Origin: Natrialbaceae archaeon
GTDB taxonomy: Archaea > Halobacteriota > Halobacteria > Halobacteriales > Natrialbaceae
DNA length: 64,000 bases
NCBI GenBank assembly: GCA_003559215.1
Contig: PWMF01000192.1
Location: forward strand, 62,001 to 126,000
Direction of reading: 5' to 3'
A program made the translations under genes and the position numbers. How positions within the stretch are numbered: position 1 is the stretch's first letter; the number at the start of each line of letters is the position of its first letter. Under the pieces are notes generated by a model that did no database searches, had not been told where the DNA came from, and was given only the letters and a program-made list of their open reading frames with translations. This document shows, piece by piece, positions 17,002-25,996 of the stretch.

Positions 17002-18083
17002 TGGATGATCCCCACGATTATCGCGGTTAGGATGAGATTCGCAAACGAAAGGACGAGCAGTCCCTTCCAGCCGATCTCGATCAGCTGGTCGACTCGAACT
17101 CGCGGCACCGCCGACCGCATCCACTGGGTCAGCAGGAAGACGCCCCAGATCTTGATGATAAACCAGACGATCCCGATCGACTCGGGGCCGGGTCCGGCGG
17201 GGCCGCCGAGGAAGATCGTTGCGATGATCGCCCCGCCGAGGAAGATGTGGAGAAACTCGCCGAGGTAGATCAGCACGAAGTACACCGAGGAGTACTCGGT
17301 CTGGTAACCGGCGACGATCTCCGTCGGCGCCTCCGGCGTGTCGAACGGGTTGCGGCCGACCTCTGCGAAGTTCGCGAGCAGGAAAAGAACGAACGCGAAC
17401 GGGTTGACGATCGCGAACCAGGCCGGAATCGCGAACAGGCCGAGGTCGACCAGCGGCTGGTTCTGGACCGCGACGATCTCGCTCATCCGGAGGCTGCCGG
17501 TGAAGATCACGACCGACATCCCGGTGACGACGAGCGGGATCTCGTAGGCGACGTTCTGTGCGACTGCTCGCAGGCCGCCGAGCATCGAGTACTTGTTCGC
17601 CGACGAGTAGCCGGCCATCACCAGGCCGAGACTCGCGATACCGGCGACCGCGAAGACGAACACCAGGCCGACTTCGGGGTCGGCGAGGTGGAGCCCGCTT
17701 CCCATCGGAATCACCGCAAAACCAAGCAGCGCCGAGGAGGCGACGACGATCGGCGCGAGGTCGTAGGCCGGACGGTCGGCGTTCTCGGGGATGATGTTCT
17801 CCTTCGAGAGCAGCCGAACGGAGTCGGCGACGATGATCAACAGCCCGGCGGGTCCGAGCCGGTTGACGGCGATCCGGTCCGTGAACGCGGCGGTGATCTT
17901 CCGTTTCGCCCACGGGCCGGCGACGCCGGTCATCGCCAGCATCAGATTGCCGATAACGAAGGCGGCGAGAAACGCCGCGAGCAGCTCTCCGGCGAGCCCG
18001 AACTGGTCGAGCCCGGTCAGATCGCCGATCCGCTCGGGGAGCAAGACCGTATCACCCGCCTGGAGGAGCGTCCCCTCGATCAT
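16998..18083 (-). CDS. nuoH: complex I membrane subunit H
   Basis: A 361-residue subunit forming the quinone chamber with CD and B. Eight or nine helices are visible. Conserved pieces are the [19 protein letters not shown] loop, [22 protein letters not shown] with its Glu-rich funnel, and [15 protein letters not shown]. The charged residues in these loops line the first proton channel. Four-base overlaps join it to nuoCD and nuoI. Confidence 0.94.
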   Translation of the reverse strand: MIEGTLLQAGDTVLLPERIGDLTGLDQFGLAGELLAAFLAAFVIGNLMLAMTGVAGPWAKRKITAAFTDRIAVNRLGPAGLLIIVADSVRLLSKENIIPENADRPAYDLAPIVVASSALLGFAVIPMGSGLHLADPEVGLVFVFAVAGIASLGLVMAGYSSANKYSMLGGLRAVAQNVAYEIPLVVTGMSVVIFTGSLRMSEIVAVQNQPLVDLGLFAIPAWFAIVNPFAFVLFLLANFAEVGRNPFDTPEAPTEIVAGYQTEYSSVYFVLIYLGEFLHIFLGGAIIATIFLGGPAGPGPESIGIVWFIIKIWGVFLLTQWMRSAVPRVRVDQLIEIGWKGLLVLSFANLILTAIIVGIIQ

Positions 18084-19744
18084 CGATCCACCTCTCCGAG
18101 CACGATATCCAGGCTGCCCAGCGAGGCGATCAGGTCGGGAATGAAGTCACCCTCGCTGATCTCCCCGAGCGCCGAGAGGTTGTGGAAACACGGACTACGG
18201 ATCTTGAATCGGGCGGGTTTGTCGGTGCCGTCCGAGCGAATGTAGATGCCGAGTTCGCCCTTCGCACCCTCGACAGCCCGGTAGACTTCCGTGTCCGGGT
18301 CCGGCTTGAGTGTTCGGGGGACGTTGGACTGGATCTCGCGGTCGTCCTCGGGCCAGTCCTCGAGCAAGTCGAGACACTGCTGGATGATCTTCGCGGACTC
18401 CTCGACCTCCTCCATCCGACAGAGGACCCGGGCGTAGTTGTCACAGCCCTGGCGAGTGATGACGTCCCACTCTAAGTTCTCGTAGTAGCCGTAGGGGTCG
18501 TCCCGCCGGAGGTCGTAGTCGATCCCCGAAGCGCGAGCGACCGGTCCCGTACAGCCGTAGTCCTTGGCGACGTCGGGCTGGAGGACGCCCGTGTCGTTAC
18601 ACCGCACCTGGAAGATCTCGTTGCCGGTGACCAGGTTGTTGTACTCGGTGATTTTCGCCGGTAGCTCGTCGAGGAAGTCCCGGGTCTTCTCGATGAACTC
18701 CTCGCGGGGTTCGGGCAGATCCCAGGCGACCCCGCCGAGCCGAAAGTAGTTGAACATCAGCCGCTGGCCGGTCAGGTCCTCGAGGATGTCCTGGACGACC
18801 TCCCGGTCGCGGAACGCGTACTGGAAGACGGCCGTGAAGTCGCCGTAGACGTCCAGACAGAACGTTCCGAGCGCGAGGAAGTGGGAGGCGATCCGACAGA
18901 GTTCGGCGCCCATCGTCCGGATAATCTGGGCGTACTCGGGCACCTCGATGTCGGCCAGATCCTCCGCGACCCGGGCGTAGGCCCACTCGTTGAGCAGGCC
19001 AGCGGAGACGTAGTCCCACCGGTCCGGGTAGGGCATGATCTGGTGACGGTAGGTCCCCTGCTGGCACATCTGCTCCTCGCAGCGGTGGAGGTAGCCGACG
19101 TCGGGGTCGATGTCGACGACAGTCTCGCCGTCTAACACCGTCTTAACGTGGAGCACGCCGTGGGTCGCCGGGTGGTGTGGTCCGATGTTGAGGAACATCG
19201 TGTCCGACTCCTCGTCGTGGTGGTCCGGCTGGATCGGGTTGGCGTGCTCGGCGAGGGTGACGACCTGTGGCTGCTCTTGGTCGTAGTCCTTCGAGAGGGG
19301 GTGGCCCTGCCAGGTTTCCGGCAGGAGGATCCGGCGCGGGTCCGGGTGGCCCTCGTAGTCGATCCCAACCAGGTCGAACGCCTCCCGTTCGTGCCAGTCG
19401 GCCGTGCGGAAGACGGGTTCGGCCGACTGACTGACCGGGTCGTCGACCGACGTCGGAACGACGATCGACACCTCCTGGGTCGGGTCGGCGTACTTTTTCA
19501 TGTGGTAGATCGACTCGTAGCGGTCCTCGTACTGCTGTGCGGTCAGACAGGAGAGGTGGTCGAAGCCGGCCTCGTCACGCAGGTCGAACAGGACGTCCTG
19601 AACGTCGTCCGGCCGGATGACGAATCCCGGCGCGTTGAGGTGATCATCGCGTCTGAGCGCGCGTTCCCCGATCAACGCCTCGAGTTCGTCCTCGGTGACC
19701 TCGACGCCGGCGGCCTGTCGGTCGCGTTCGAGTTCCGTGCTCAT
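18080..19744 (-). CDS. nuoCD: complex I fused subunits C and D
   Basis: A 554-residue fusion. Residues 1 to about 165 are the NuoC (30 kDa) domain with [25 protein letters not shown]. From about 185 the NuoD (49 kDa) domain runs to the end, with [11 protein letters not shown], the quinone-site loop, and [11 protein letters not shown]. It forms the quinone pocket with NuoB. Fusion of C and D is known in several bacteria and haloarchaea and is not an assembly error, because there is no frame break. Confidence 0.94.
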   Translation of the reverse strand: MSTELERDRQAAGVEVTEDELEALIGERALRRDDHLNAPGFVIRPDDVQDVLFDLRDEAGFDHLSCLTAQQYEDRYESIYHMKKYADPTQEVSIVVPTSVDDPVSQSAEPVFRTADWHEREAFDLVGIDYEGHPDPRRILLPETWQGHPLSKDYDQEQPQVVTLAEHANPIQPDHHDEESDTMFLNIGPHHPATHGVLHVKTVLDGETVVDIDPDVGYLHRCEEQMCQQGTYRHQIMPYPDRWDYVSAGLLNEWAYARVAEDLADIEVPEYAQIIRTMGAELCRIASHFLALGTFCLDVYGDFTAVFQYAFRDREVVQDILEDLTGQRLMFNYFRLGGVAWDLPEPREEFIEKTRDFLDELPAKITEYNNLVTGNEIFQVRCNDTGVLQPDVAKDYGCTGPVARASGIDYDLRRDDPYGYYENLEWDVITRQGCDNYARVLCRMEEVEESAKIIQQCLDLLEDWPEDDREIQSNVPRTLKPDPDTEVYRAVEGAKGELGIYIRSDGTDKPARFKIRSPCFHNLSALGEISEGDFIPDLIASLGSLDIVLGEVDR

Positions 19745-20448
19745 GGCGAATCAGCCCAGTTGTACCGCATGACGAGGTCCTCCTCGTCGATGTCGTCCGC
19801 GAGTTTCTGCACGAGTTCGTCCTTCGGCAGGTCGCCGAACTGCTCGAGTTCGTACGGTTTGACCACGACGGGTGAGGTCTCGCCGTTTCGGATCCGCTCT
19901 TGCAGTTTGGCGACGCCGTAGATCAGCGCCTCCGGGCGGGGCGGGCAGCCGGGGACGTGGATGTCGACGGGGATGATCTCCTCGGCGCCCTTGACGACGT
20001 TGTACCCCTCCTGGAACGGGCCGCCGGAGATGGTACACGACCCCATCCCGACGACGAACTTCGGTTCGGGCATCTGGTCGTAGACACGCTTCATCCGGGG
20101 GCCGAACTTCGAGACGATCGTTCCGGGGACGATCATCACGTCGGCCTGCCGGGGCGACGCGCGAGGGACGCCCGCACCGAAGCGGTCGAGGTCGTGTTTG
20201 ATCGCGTACGTGTGAATCATCTCGATGCTGCAGCAGGCGATCCCGAACTGCAGCATGAACATCGAGTTCCCCCGGACCCAGTTCATGAACTGGTCGAACT
20301 TCGTGAGGATAAACGGCGACGCACCGAACGCCTCCCGAAGCTTCGAATTGAATCGGTCGTCGGGGCCGGCACCCATTCGCGCCTCGCGGGTATCGGTCGA
20401 CGGAGCGGTACTGTCGTAGATCTCTTGGCGTGGTTTGTCACTACTCAT
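19741..20448 (-). CDS. nuoB: complex I [4Fe-4S] subunit B (cluster N2)
   Basis: A 235-residue subunit that carries the terminal cluster N2. Ligand motifs are [23 protein letters not shown] and [13 protein letters not shown]. It has an N-terminal extension of about 45 polar residues compared with bacterial NuoB, which is usual in haloarchaea. It overlaps nuoA and nuoCD by four bases each. Confidence 0.95.
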   Translation of the reverse strand: MSSDKPRQEIYDSTAPSTDTREARMGAGPDDRFNSKLREAFGASPFILTKFDQFMNWVRGNSMFMLQFGIACCSIEMIHTYAIKHDLDRFGAGVPRASPRQADVMIVPGTIVSKFGPRMKRVYDQMPEPKFVVGMGSCTISGGPFQEGYNVVKGAEEIIPVDIHVPGCPPRPEALIYGVAKLQERIRNGETSPVVVKPYELEQFGDLPKDELVQKLADDIDEEDLVMRYNWADSP

Positions 20449-20858
20449 GGTCGATCAGCTCCGGCTTCGACCTGCTCTGGTGTCCGCGCCCACTGAACGG
20501 CGCCGGTGCGCCACGCCCAGGCGAACCCGATCAGCAGGATAAAGACGAACGCCAGCATCGGACCGAGGGCGTGGACGAGGCCGTACTCCTCGGCCGCGAG
20601 CGCATCCTGGTAGACGACCGCCCACGGAAACAGCAGGACGGTTTCGATGTCGAAGACGAGAAACAGAAGCGCAACCATGTAGTACTGGATGTTGAATCGG
20701 ATGCGCGTCCCGCCGGTCGGCACCTCGCCACTCTCGTAGGTGGCACGTTTACTCGTTTCGGGGACGCTCGGCCGCAGGAGGTACGATACCGCCATCATCC
20801 CGAACGGTATCAGCAGTCCGACGAGCGCGAGCGCGCCGATAGCGATCCAGTCATTCAT
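20445..20858 (-). CDS. nuoA: complex I membrane subunit A
   Basis: First gene of the operon, 137 residues, three helices. The loop between helices 1 and 2 holds YESGEVPTGGTRIRF, and helix 2 has LVFDIETVLLFPWA, both typical for NuoA. The ATG at 20858 is preferred to a GTG ten codons upstream because a TATA box lies about 35 bases ahead of it, so the upstream GTG would precede or coincide with the transcription start. Confidence 0.92.
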   Translation of the reverse strand: MNDWIAIGALALVGLLIPFGMMAVSYLLRPSVPETSKRATYESGEVPTGGTRIRFNIQYYMVALLFLVFDIETVLLFPWAVVYQDALAAEEYGLVHALGPMLAFVFILLIGFAWAWRTGAVQWARTPEQVEAGADRP

Positions 20859-20888
20859 CTCGGTAACGTTCGAAGCTTCTGACCCCAC

Positions 20889-20898
20889 GCATATAAGG
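20889..20898 (-). promoter_or_regulatory. TATA box of the nuo operon
   Basis: The minus strand reads CCTTATATGC here. A start site about 25 bases downstream would give a leader of roughly ten bases before the nuoA ATG at 20858. No other convincing promoter is seen until the operon ends at 10398. Confidence 0.6.
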
Positions 20899-21107
20899 GT
20901 TGATTCTTGCCGTTTCGGCCGGTAGGAGCATCAGCATCCGTTTTCGTCGTTCCGGAAGTCGGCCGAAGGATCGTTAGCACAACTCCTGACCCGTTCATCC
21001 CGGAAGGAATCCGATTTCCGCGTCGGGCGGCACCCGATCGTCGACCGGAACGAGACGCTACCAGTCAGTTACACGAACGAGAAGGGAAACGCTCGCGGCA
21101 GGGTTCG

Positions 21108-21743
21108 TCACTCGTTCGAGAACGCCGCAGTCCCCCCGTCGTGAAGCCGACGGGAGACTTCGCCGACCTCCTCCCGGAGCCCCTCGTGGTACTCGAGGAG
21201 TCGCTCCCGAACCGGCTCGTGCTGGCGGGCGAGGATCTGTGCGGCGGACAATGCGGCGTTGAACGATTTGCCGGCGTCGACCGCGACCAGCGGCGCGCCC
21301 GTCGGCATCCCGATCACGCTGTCGACGGACTTCTCCTGGACCGGAACGCCGATCACCGGCAGCGGGTAGGCGATCGACGCGGTCATGTTCGGCAGGTCTG
21401 CCGACTTACCGCCCGCACCGGCGATCAGCACCTCGAGCCCGCGGTCCTCGGCCGTCTCGGCGTAGGCGGTCATCAGCTCCGGCGTGCGGTGGGCGGAGGT
21501 AACGTAGGTCTCGAAGGTGAATCTCGCCTCGGGCGGGTTCTCGTAGTCGGTCTGTTCCTCGAAGCCCAGTTCCTCGACGAACGCGTCGTAGGCGCCGCGG
21601 CGCCGTCCGCCAGTCGACATCACCTCGAGGTCGGAGTCGCTCCCCATCACGATGCCGACGTCGGGCGTCTCGTCGTCGGGAAGGTCCAGCTCGGCTTCGC
21701 GGTGCAGGCGATCGATCAGTTCCGCAACCGAATTCGCGGCCAT
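21108..21743 (-). CDS. purE: N5-carboxyaminoimidazole ribonucleotide mutase (PurE)
   Basis: A 211-residue class I PurE, converting N5-CAIR to CAIR in purine synthesis. Motifs are GIVMGSDSDLEVM, YVTSAHRTPELM with the catalytic His, and AGAGGKSADLPNMTAS. There is a small insertion after the first motif (TGGRRRGAYDAF) and a C-terminal extension. It lies downstream of purK, its natural partner, with a gap of about 155 bases, and is probably co-transcribed. Confidence 0.93.
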   Translation of the reverse strand: MAANSVAELIDRLHREAELDLPDDETPDVGIVMGSDSDLEVMSTGGRRRGAYDAFVEELGFEEQTDYENPPEARFTFETYVTSAHRTPELMTAYAETAEDRGLEVLIAGAGGKSADLPNMTASIAYPLPVIGVPVQEKSVDSVIGMPTGAPLVAVDAGKSFNAALSAAQILARQHEPVRERLLEYHEGLREEVGEVSRRLHDGGTAAFSNE

Positions 21744-21898
21744 GGGTCGAGGTTACGATCCGCCGGCAAAGAAACGGTACGTTTCGCCGGCGTCGGGCCG
21801 GGGCAGCGTTCGTCGCGAACGATCCCGGACGGGGCGCACTCATCATGTCGAAGTATCTATGTGTTGTGCCGGCCGATCGGGGTTCCGCCGTTCGCTCG

Positions 21899-23062
21899 TC
21901 ACTCCGCAGTGAACGTAACGGACCGCTCGAGCTCTCGAGCGATCTCGAGCAGATCGTCGGTCGTCTCGCCCTCGCGCCCGGCGATCGTCACGTGGCCCAT
22001 CTTCCGCAGCGGCCGGACCTGTCGCTTGCCGTACCAGTGGAGGTTCGCCGCGGTCGTCTCGAGAATGCGGTCGACCCCGCGGAGTTCCGCGTCCTGTGAC
22101 TCGTCGACGTCGCCGAGCAGGTTCACCGAGACGGTCGGCGAGCGCAGGTCGGTCGCCGCCAGCGGCCAGCCCAGAACGGCTCGGGCGTGCTGTTCGAACT
22201 GCGAACTCTGTGCGCCCTCGATCGTCCAGTGGCCCGAGTTGTGGGGGCGGGGGGCGATTTCGTTGAGCAAGACTTCACCATCGGTCGTCTCGAAAAGCTC
22301 GATTCCATACACTCCTCGCCCGTCCATCACCTCGAGGACGTCCTCGGCGACCGCACGCGCCCGATCCTCGACGGCCTCGCTCGAGCCCGCCGGGACGATC
22401 GTCTCCCGCAGGATCTCGTCCTCGTGAACGTTCTCGCCGATCGGGAAGGCCGCCGTCTCGTCGTCGCCCTTGACCGCGATCACCGAGATCTCGCGCTCGA
22501 AGTCGACGAACGACTCGACCATCGCGGGGCCGGCGACCGACTCGAGTGCGTCTTCCGCGTCGGCTTTCGACTCGACGGGGACGTTTCCGCGACCGTCATA
22601 CCCGCCAGTCCGGGCCTTCAGCATGACGGGGGCGCCGTAGTCGTCGATCGCCTCGCGGACGTCGTCGGCGTCTTCGACCCCACGGAACGGCGGCACCGGG
22701 ACGCCCGCGTCCTCGAGGGCCCGTTTCTGGACGAGCTTATCGTGGATCGTCTCAAGGGTCGCGGGATCGGGGTGGACGGGCGTCCCCGAGTCCTCGCTGA
22801 CGCGATTCAGGACGTCCTGGTCGGCCAGTTCGATCTCGAAGGTGAGAACGTCGGCTCGCGCCGCGAGCTCCCGAATGCCGGCCTCGTCGTCGAAGTCGGC
22901 AACGATCTGATCGCGCGCGACGGGTGCGGCCGGACAGTCCGGCGTCGGATCGAGCACGACGACCTCGACGCCGAGCGGCGCGGCCGCCTCGGCGAGCATT
23001 CGTCCGAGCTGTCCGCCCCCGACCACGCCCAGCGTCGGTCCCGGCGTTCGTAACGTCGTCAT
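21899..23062 (-). CDS. purK: N5-carboxyaminoimidazole ribonucleotide synthase (PurK)
   Basis: A 387-residue ATP-grasp enzyme that carboxylates AIR with ATP and bicarbonate. It begins LGVVGGGQLGRMLAEAA, the PurK fingerprint. The ATP-grasp core is visible in PVMLKARTGGYDGRGN, and NEIAPRPHNSGHWTIE is the conserved metal/ADP segment. Length is normal. It is divergent from ribH, with a 244-base shared upstream region. Confidence 0.93.
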   Translation of the reverse strand: MTTLRTPGPTLGVVGGGQLGRMLAEAAAPLGVEVVVLDPTPDCPAAPVARDQIVADFDDEAGIRELAARADVLTFEIELADQDVLNRVSEDSGTPVHPDPATLETIHDKLVQKRALEDAGVPVPPFRGVEDADDVREAIDDYGAPVMLKARTGGYDGRGNVPVESKADAEDALESVAGPAMVESFVDFEREISVIAVKGDDETAAFPIGENVHEDEILRETIVPAGSSEAVEDRARAVAEDVLEVMDGRGVYGIELFETTDGEVLLNEIAPRPHNSGHWTIEGAQSSQFEQHARAVLGWPLAATDLRSPTVSVNLLGDVDESQDAELRGVDRILETTAANLHWYGKRQVRPLRKMGHVTIAGREGETTDDLLEIARELERSVTFTAE

Positions 23063-23306
23063 TGCACGGCGATTGTTCGTGCCGGCGCTTAAATATTCTC
23101 AATCCTGTCGATTTCACCCCATCTCTAAGGTATTGATACGCACATTCGTGACTATCCTTCGCCGGACGAACCGACCGGCGTCGAGTACGACCGTCGACGG
23201 CGCGCGGCGAACTATCGGACGCCTGAAACGCCGCCCGGATGGTAGAAACGGCGCAGCGTCCACCGAGAACGGTACCTCTTTGAACTCCCCACCCGACCGC
23301 TCGAGT

Positions 23307-23726
23307 ATGACCACGCTCGGACTGGTGGTCGCGGAGTTCAACCGAGAGATCACCGAGCAGATGGAAGCCGCCGCCCGCGAGGCAGCCGACGAGGCCGGCG
23401 CCGAGGTGTACGAGACGGTTCGCGTCCCCGGCGTCTACGACGCGCCGCTGGCGGCCGACCGACTCGCTCGCCTCGAGGACGTCGACGCCGTCGCCGTAAT
23501 CGGCACCGTCATCACCGGCGACACCGACCACGACCAGGTGATCACCGACGCGGCCGCACAGCGACTCTCCGACGTCAGTCTCGAGCGTGACACACCCGTA
23601 ACGCTCGGCGTCACCGGCCCCGGCATGTCCGCCGCGGAGGCGCGTGAACGCGTCGAGAACGCGGCGAAGGCTGTCGACGGCGCGCTCGATCTCGTCGCCG
23701 AGCTACCGGATCCAACCCACCAATGA
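23307..23726 (+). CDS. ribH: 6,7-dimethyl-8-ribityllumazine synthase
   Basis: A 139-residue archaeal lumazine synthase, the penultimate step of riboflavin synthesis. Visible are VVAEFNREIT at the N-terminus (substrate Phe), VRVPGVYDAPLAADRL, VAVIGTVITGDTDHD (the phosphate/His region) and VTLGVTGPGMSAAEA. The ATG at 23307 follows ACCGCTCGAGT and gives family length. Its stop overlaps the aminotransferase start (ATGA), so the two are translationally coupled. Confidence 0.92.
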   Translation: MTTLGLVVAEFNREITEQMEAAAREAADEAGAEVYETVRVPGVYDAPLAADRLARLEDVDAVAVIGTVITGDTDHDQVITDAAAQRLSDVSLERDTPVTLGVTGPGMSAAEARERVENAAKAVDGALDLVAELPDPTHQ

Positions 23727-24871
23727 CGATGGAATTCACCGACCGTCTGACCCGAGTCGAACCGTCCGCAACGCTTGCCATCTCCGCGCTCGCGACCGAA
23801 CTCGAGAACGACGGCGCCGACGTCGTCGACCTCTCGGTCGGCGAGCCCGACTTCCCGACGCCCGAAAACGTCGTGGAGGCCGGCAAGGACGCGATGGATG
23901 CCGGCCACACCGGCTACACGACCTCTGCAGGAATCCTCGAGCTGCGCGAGGCGATCTCCGAGAAGCTCGCCGACGACGGCCTCGAGCACGGCACCGACGA
24001 GATCATCGTCACGCCCGGCGCGAAGCAGGCACTCTACGAGATCGTCCAGGCGCTGATCCAAGACGGTGACGAGGTCGTGCTGCTCGACCCCGCCTGGGTC
24101 TCCTACGAGGCGATGGTCAAGATGGCCGGCGGCTCGCTGTCGCGAGTCGACCTCTCCGAGACCGACTTCCAGCTCGAGCCCGCCCTCGAGGACCTCGAGG
24201 CCGCAGTGTCGGACGACACCGAGCTACTGATCGTCAACTCGCCGTCGAACCCCACCGGCGCCGTCTACTCCGACGAAGCGCTCGAAGGCGTGCGCGACCT
24301 CGCGGTCGAGCACGACGTGACGGTGATCTCGGACGAGATCTACAAGGAGATCACCTACGGCGTCGAACCGACGAGTCTGGGCACGCTCGAGGGGATGGCC
24401 GACCGCACTGTCACGGTCAACGGCTTCTCGAAGGCCTACTCGATGACCGGCTGGCGGCTGGGCTACTTCGCCGGCCCCGAGGAGCTGATCGACCAGGCCG
24501 GGAAACTTCACAGCCACTCGGTGTCCTCGGCGGTGAACTTCGTCCAGCACGCCGGGATCGAGGCCCTGGAGAACACCGACGAAGCCGTCGACGAGATGGT
24601 CGCCGCCTTCGCCGAGCGTCGGGATCTGGTCGTCGACCTGCTCGAGGGCCACGGCGTCGACGTCGCGGTCCCCGACGGCGCGTTCTACATGATGCTCCCT
24701 GTAGCGGAGGACGACCAGAAGTGGTGTGAGGGCGCGCTCGAGGACGCCCACGTCGCCACCGTTCCCGGCAGCGCGTTCGGCACGCCGGGGTACGCCCGCA
24801 TCTCCTACGCCGCGAGCGAGGAGCGCCTGCAGGAAGGTATCGAGCGGCTGGCCGACGAAGGCTACCTGTAG
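23723..24871 (+). CDS. class I pyridoxal-phosphate aminotransferase (aspartate aminotransferase type)
   Basis: A 382-residue fold type I aminotransferase. Signatures are SVGEPDFPTP, GYTTSAGILELR, VNSPSNPTGAVY, SDEIYKEITYG and the Schiff-base Lys in NGFSKAYSMTGWRLGYF. Substrate is probably aspartate/oxaloacetate or a related amino acid, but class I enzymes are hard to separate by eye. Coupling to ribH is common in haloarchaea and need not mean a shared pathway. A second in-frame ATG two codons on is equally possible. Confidence 0.9.
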   Translation: MTMEFTDRLTRVEPSATLAISALATELENDGADVVDLSVGEPDFPTPENVVEAGKDAMDAGHTGYTTSAGILELREAISEKLADDGLEHGTDEIIVTPGAKQALYEIVQALIQDGDEVVLLDPAWVSYEAMVKMAGGSLSRVDLSETDFQLEPALEDLEAAVSDDTELLIVNSPSNPTGAVYSDEALEGVRDLAVEHDVTVISDEIYKEITYGVEPTSLGTLEGMADRTVTVNGFSKAYSMTGWRLGYFAGPEELIDQAGKLHSHSVSSAVNFVQHAGIEALENTDEAVDEMVAAFAERRDLVVDLLEGHGVDVAVPDGAFYMMLPVAEDDQKWCEGALEDAHVATVPGSAFGTPGYARISYAASEERLQEGIERLADEGYL

Positions 24872-24972
24872 CCGGTCCCGCTCGGTTTCGGTCGCGACGC
24901 TCGAGTCGAACGCCGAGGTATTCCGTTGTTCTCTCCCTCGGATTTGTTCAGGATTGCGAGGCCAACGACGGT

Positions 24973-25703
24973 ATGGACTGTCCCACGTGTAGCAAATCCC
25001 TGCAATCGGAGCGCGGAATGCAACAACACCACACGAAAGTACACGGGGATCCGCTTCCGAACCGGACCTGCAGCGGCTGTGAGACGGAGTTCTACGATCC
25101 GAAGGCGCGCCGCGAGTTCTGCGAGAGCTGTAATCCGAACGCGGGAGAGCACAACGGAAGCTGGAAGGAAAAGCGGGAAGAAACGACTTGCAAACGGTGT
25201 GACGAGACGTTTGAATTCCATCCCTCGGACAAGAAAGGAGTGTACTGTCCGAGATGTGTGGAAGCGTCCTCCGAGTTTCTCGGAGAACCGTACTACGAAG
25301 TGCACGAGATCGAGCGGACTAAAAAGTCTGTGAGTTTTGCGGTAGAACAATAGACGTCCTTCAGTCTCGAGCCGATAGATATCCTGTGAGATTCTGCAGT
25401 CACAACTGTCTAGCCCTCTCGCTTACGATACAGGATGCTTCGGACCAGAACGTCTACAACGGGAAATGGCGAGAAGTAAGACGACGAGCGTTGGATCGGG
25501 ACGATCACCGCTGTAAAAACTGTGGAGCTGCCAAGGAAGAACTCGGACAGGAACCGGATGTACATCATATCGTTCCCGTTCGCGAGTTCAGTGATCCACA
25601 GATCGCCCACTCAATAGATAACCTCATCCGTCTGTGCCGAAGTTGCCATCGGTTAGCCGAAATCGGAGCGATCGACATCCCGACGAGAAACAGCAACTCA
25701 TAA
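24973..25703 (+). pseudogene. frameshifted zinc-ribbon HNH endonuclease
   Basis: Two partial reading frames (24973-25353 and 25386-25703) form one broken gene. The first part has Cys-pair motifs CPTC, CSGC/CESC and CKRC/CPRC. It then ends in an unrelated tail and TAG at 25351. Reading the other frame from about 25329 gives CEFCGRTIDVL and RFCSHNC, the next expected zinc ribbon, before running into the second part, which carries CKNCG, DVHHIVPVREF and LCRSCHR, the HNH nuclease site. One base has been lost between about 25321 and 25328, next to an A-run. Base composition is more AT-rich and codon use less biased than in neighbours, suggesting transfer. Translation of the intact second part alone from an internal start cannot be excluded. 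Confidence 0.85.
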
Positions 25704-25737
25704 ACCGTTACGCGGATAAGCCGCATCTGCGCGTAAA

Positions 25738-25820
25738 GCGAGTAGTCCCGTGGTGGTGAGCAGTTCCCCTGGAACTGCGATCCTCACGGGGCTTCGACCG
25801 GAGTGAGAAGTCCCGTGGTG
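25738..25820 (+). repeat. 18-base direct repeat and nested hairpins in front of tRNA-Gln
   Basis: GCGAGTAGTCCCGTGGTG at 25738-25755 recurs with two mismatches at 25803-25820, where its last 12 bases are the 5' end of tRNA-Gln. Between them are a perfect eight-base hairpin (GCAGTTCC, loop CCT, GGAACTGC at 25760-25778) and CACGGGGCTTC at 25785-25795. The latter can pair for 11 positions with GAAGTCCCGTG at 25807-25817, inside the tRNA, or with the upstream repeat copy. The element could be a partial tRNA duplication, an insertion scar or a processing switch. Confidence 0.6.
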
Positions 25821-25881
25821 TAGTGGCCAATCATATGGGCCTTTGGAGCCCATGACGGCGGTTCGAATCCGCCCGGGACTA
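25809..25881 (+). tRNA. tRNA-Gln, anticodon TTG
   Basis: A 73-base tRNA without intron. The seven-pair acceptor is AGTCCCG with CGGGACT, and the T arm holds GGTTCGAATCC. The anticodon stem is TGGGC/GCCCA around loop CTTTGGA, giving anticodon TTG (decodes CAA, and CAG by wobble). The discriminator base is A; no encoded CCA is seen. It is followed by an AT-rich tract from 25882 that may end transcription. Confidence 0.93.
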
Positions 25882-25996
25882 TATTTCAATATTCTCGAGG
25901 TGTAATAAAACCATAGTGAGTTGCTAATCGTATCCTGTTCGTTCCCACGAGCGCCGGCTTGCGAACTCGAGCCACCCGACCCAACTCCCGAACAGC

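Noticed and set aside
20858-20888. GTG at 20888 as the nuoA start
   Set aside because: It would lie at or before the likely transcription start set by the TATA box at about 20893. The ATG at 20858 fits the promoter and the family.
24973-25353. An independent small zinc-finger protein
   Set aside because: Its end is out of frame with the conserved continuation, which resumes one base shifted. It is better read as the first part of a broken HNH gene.
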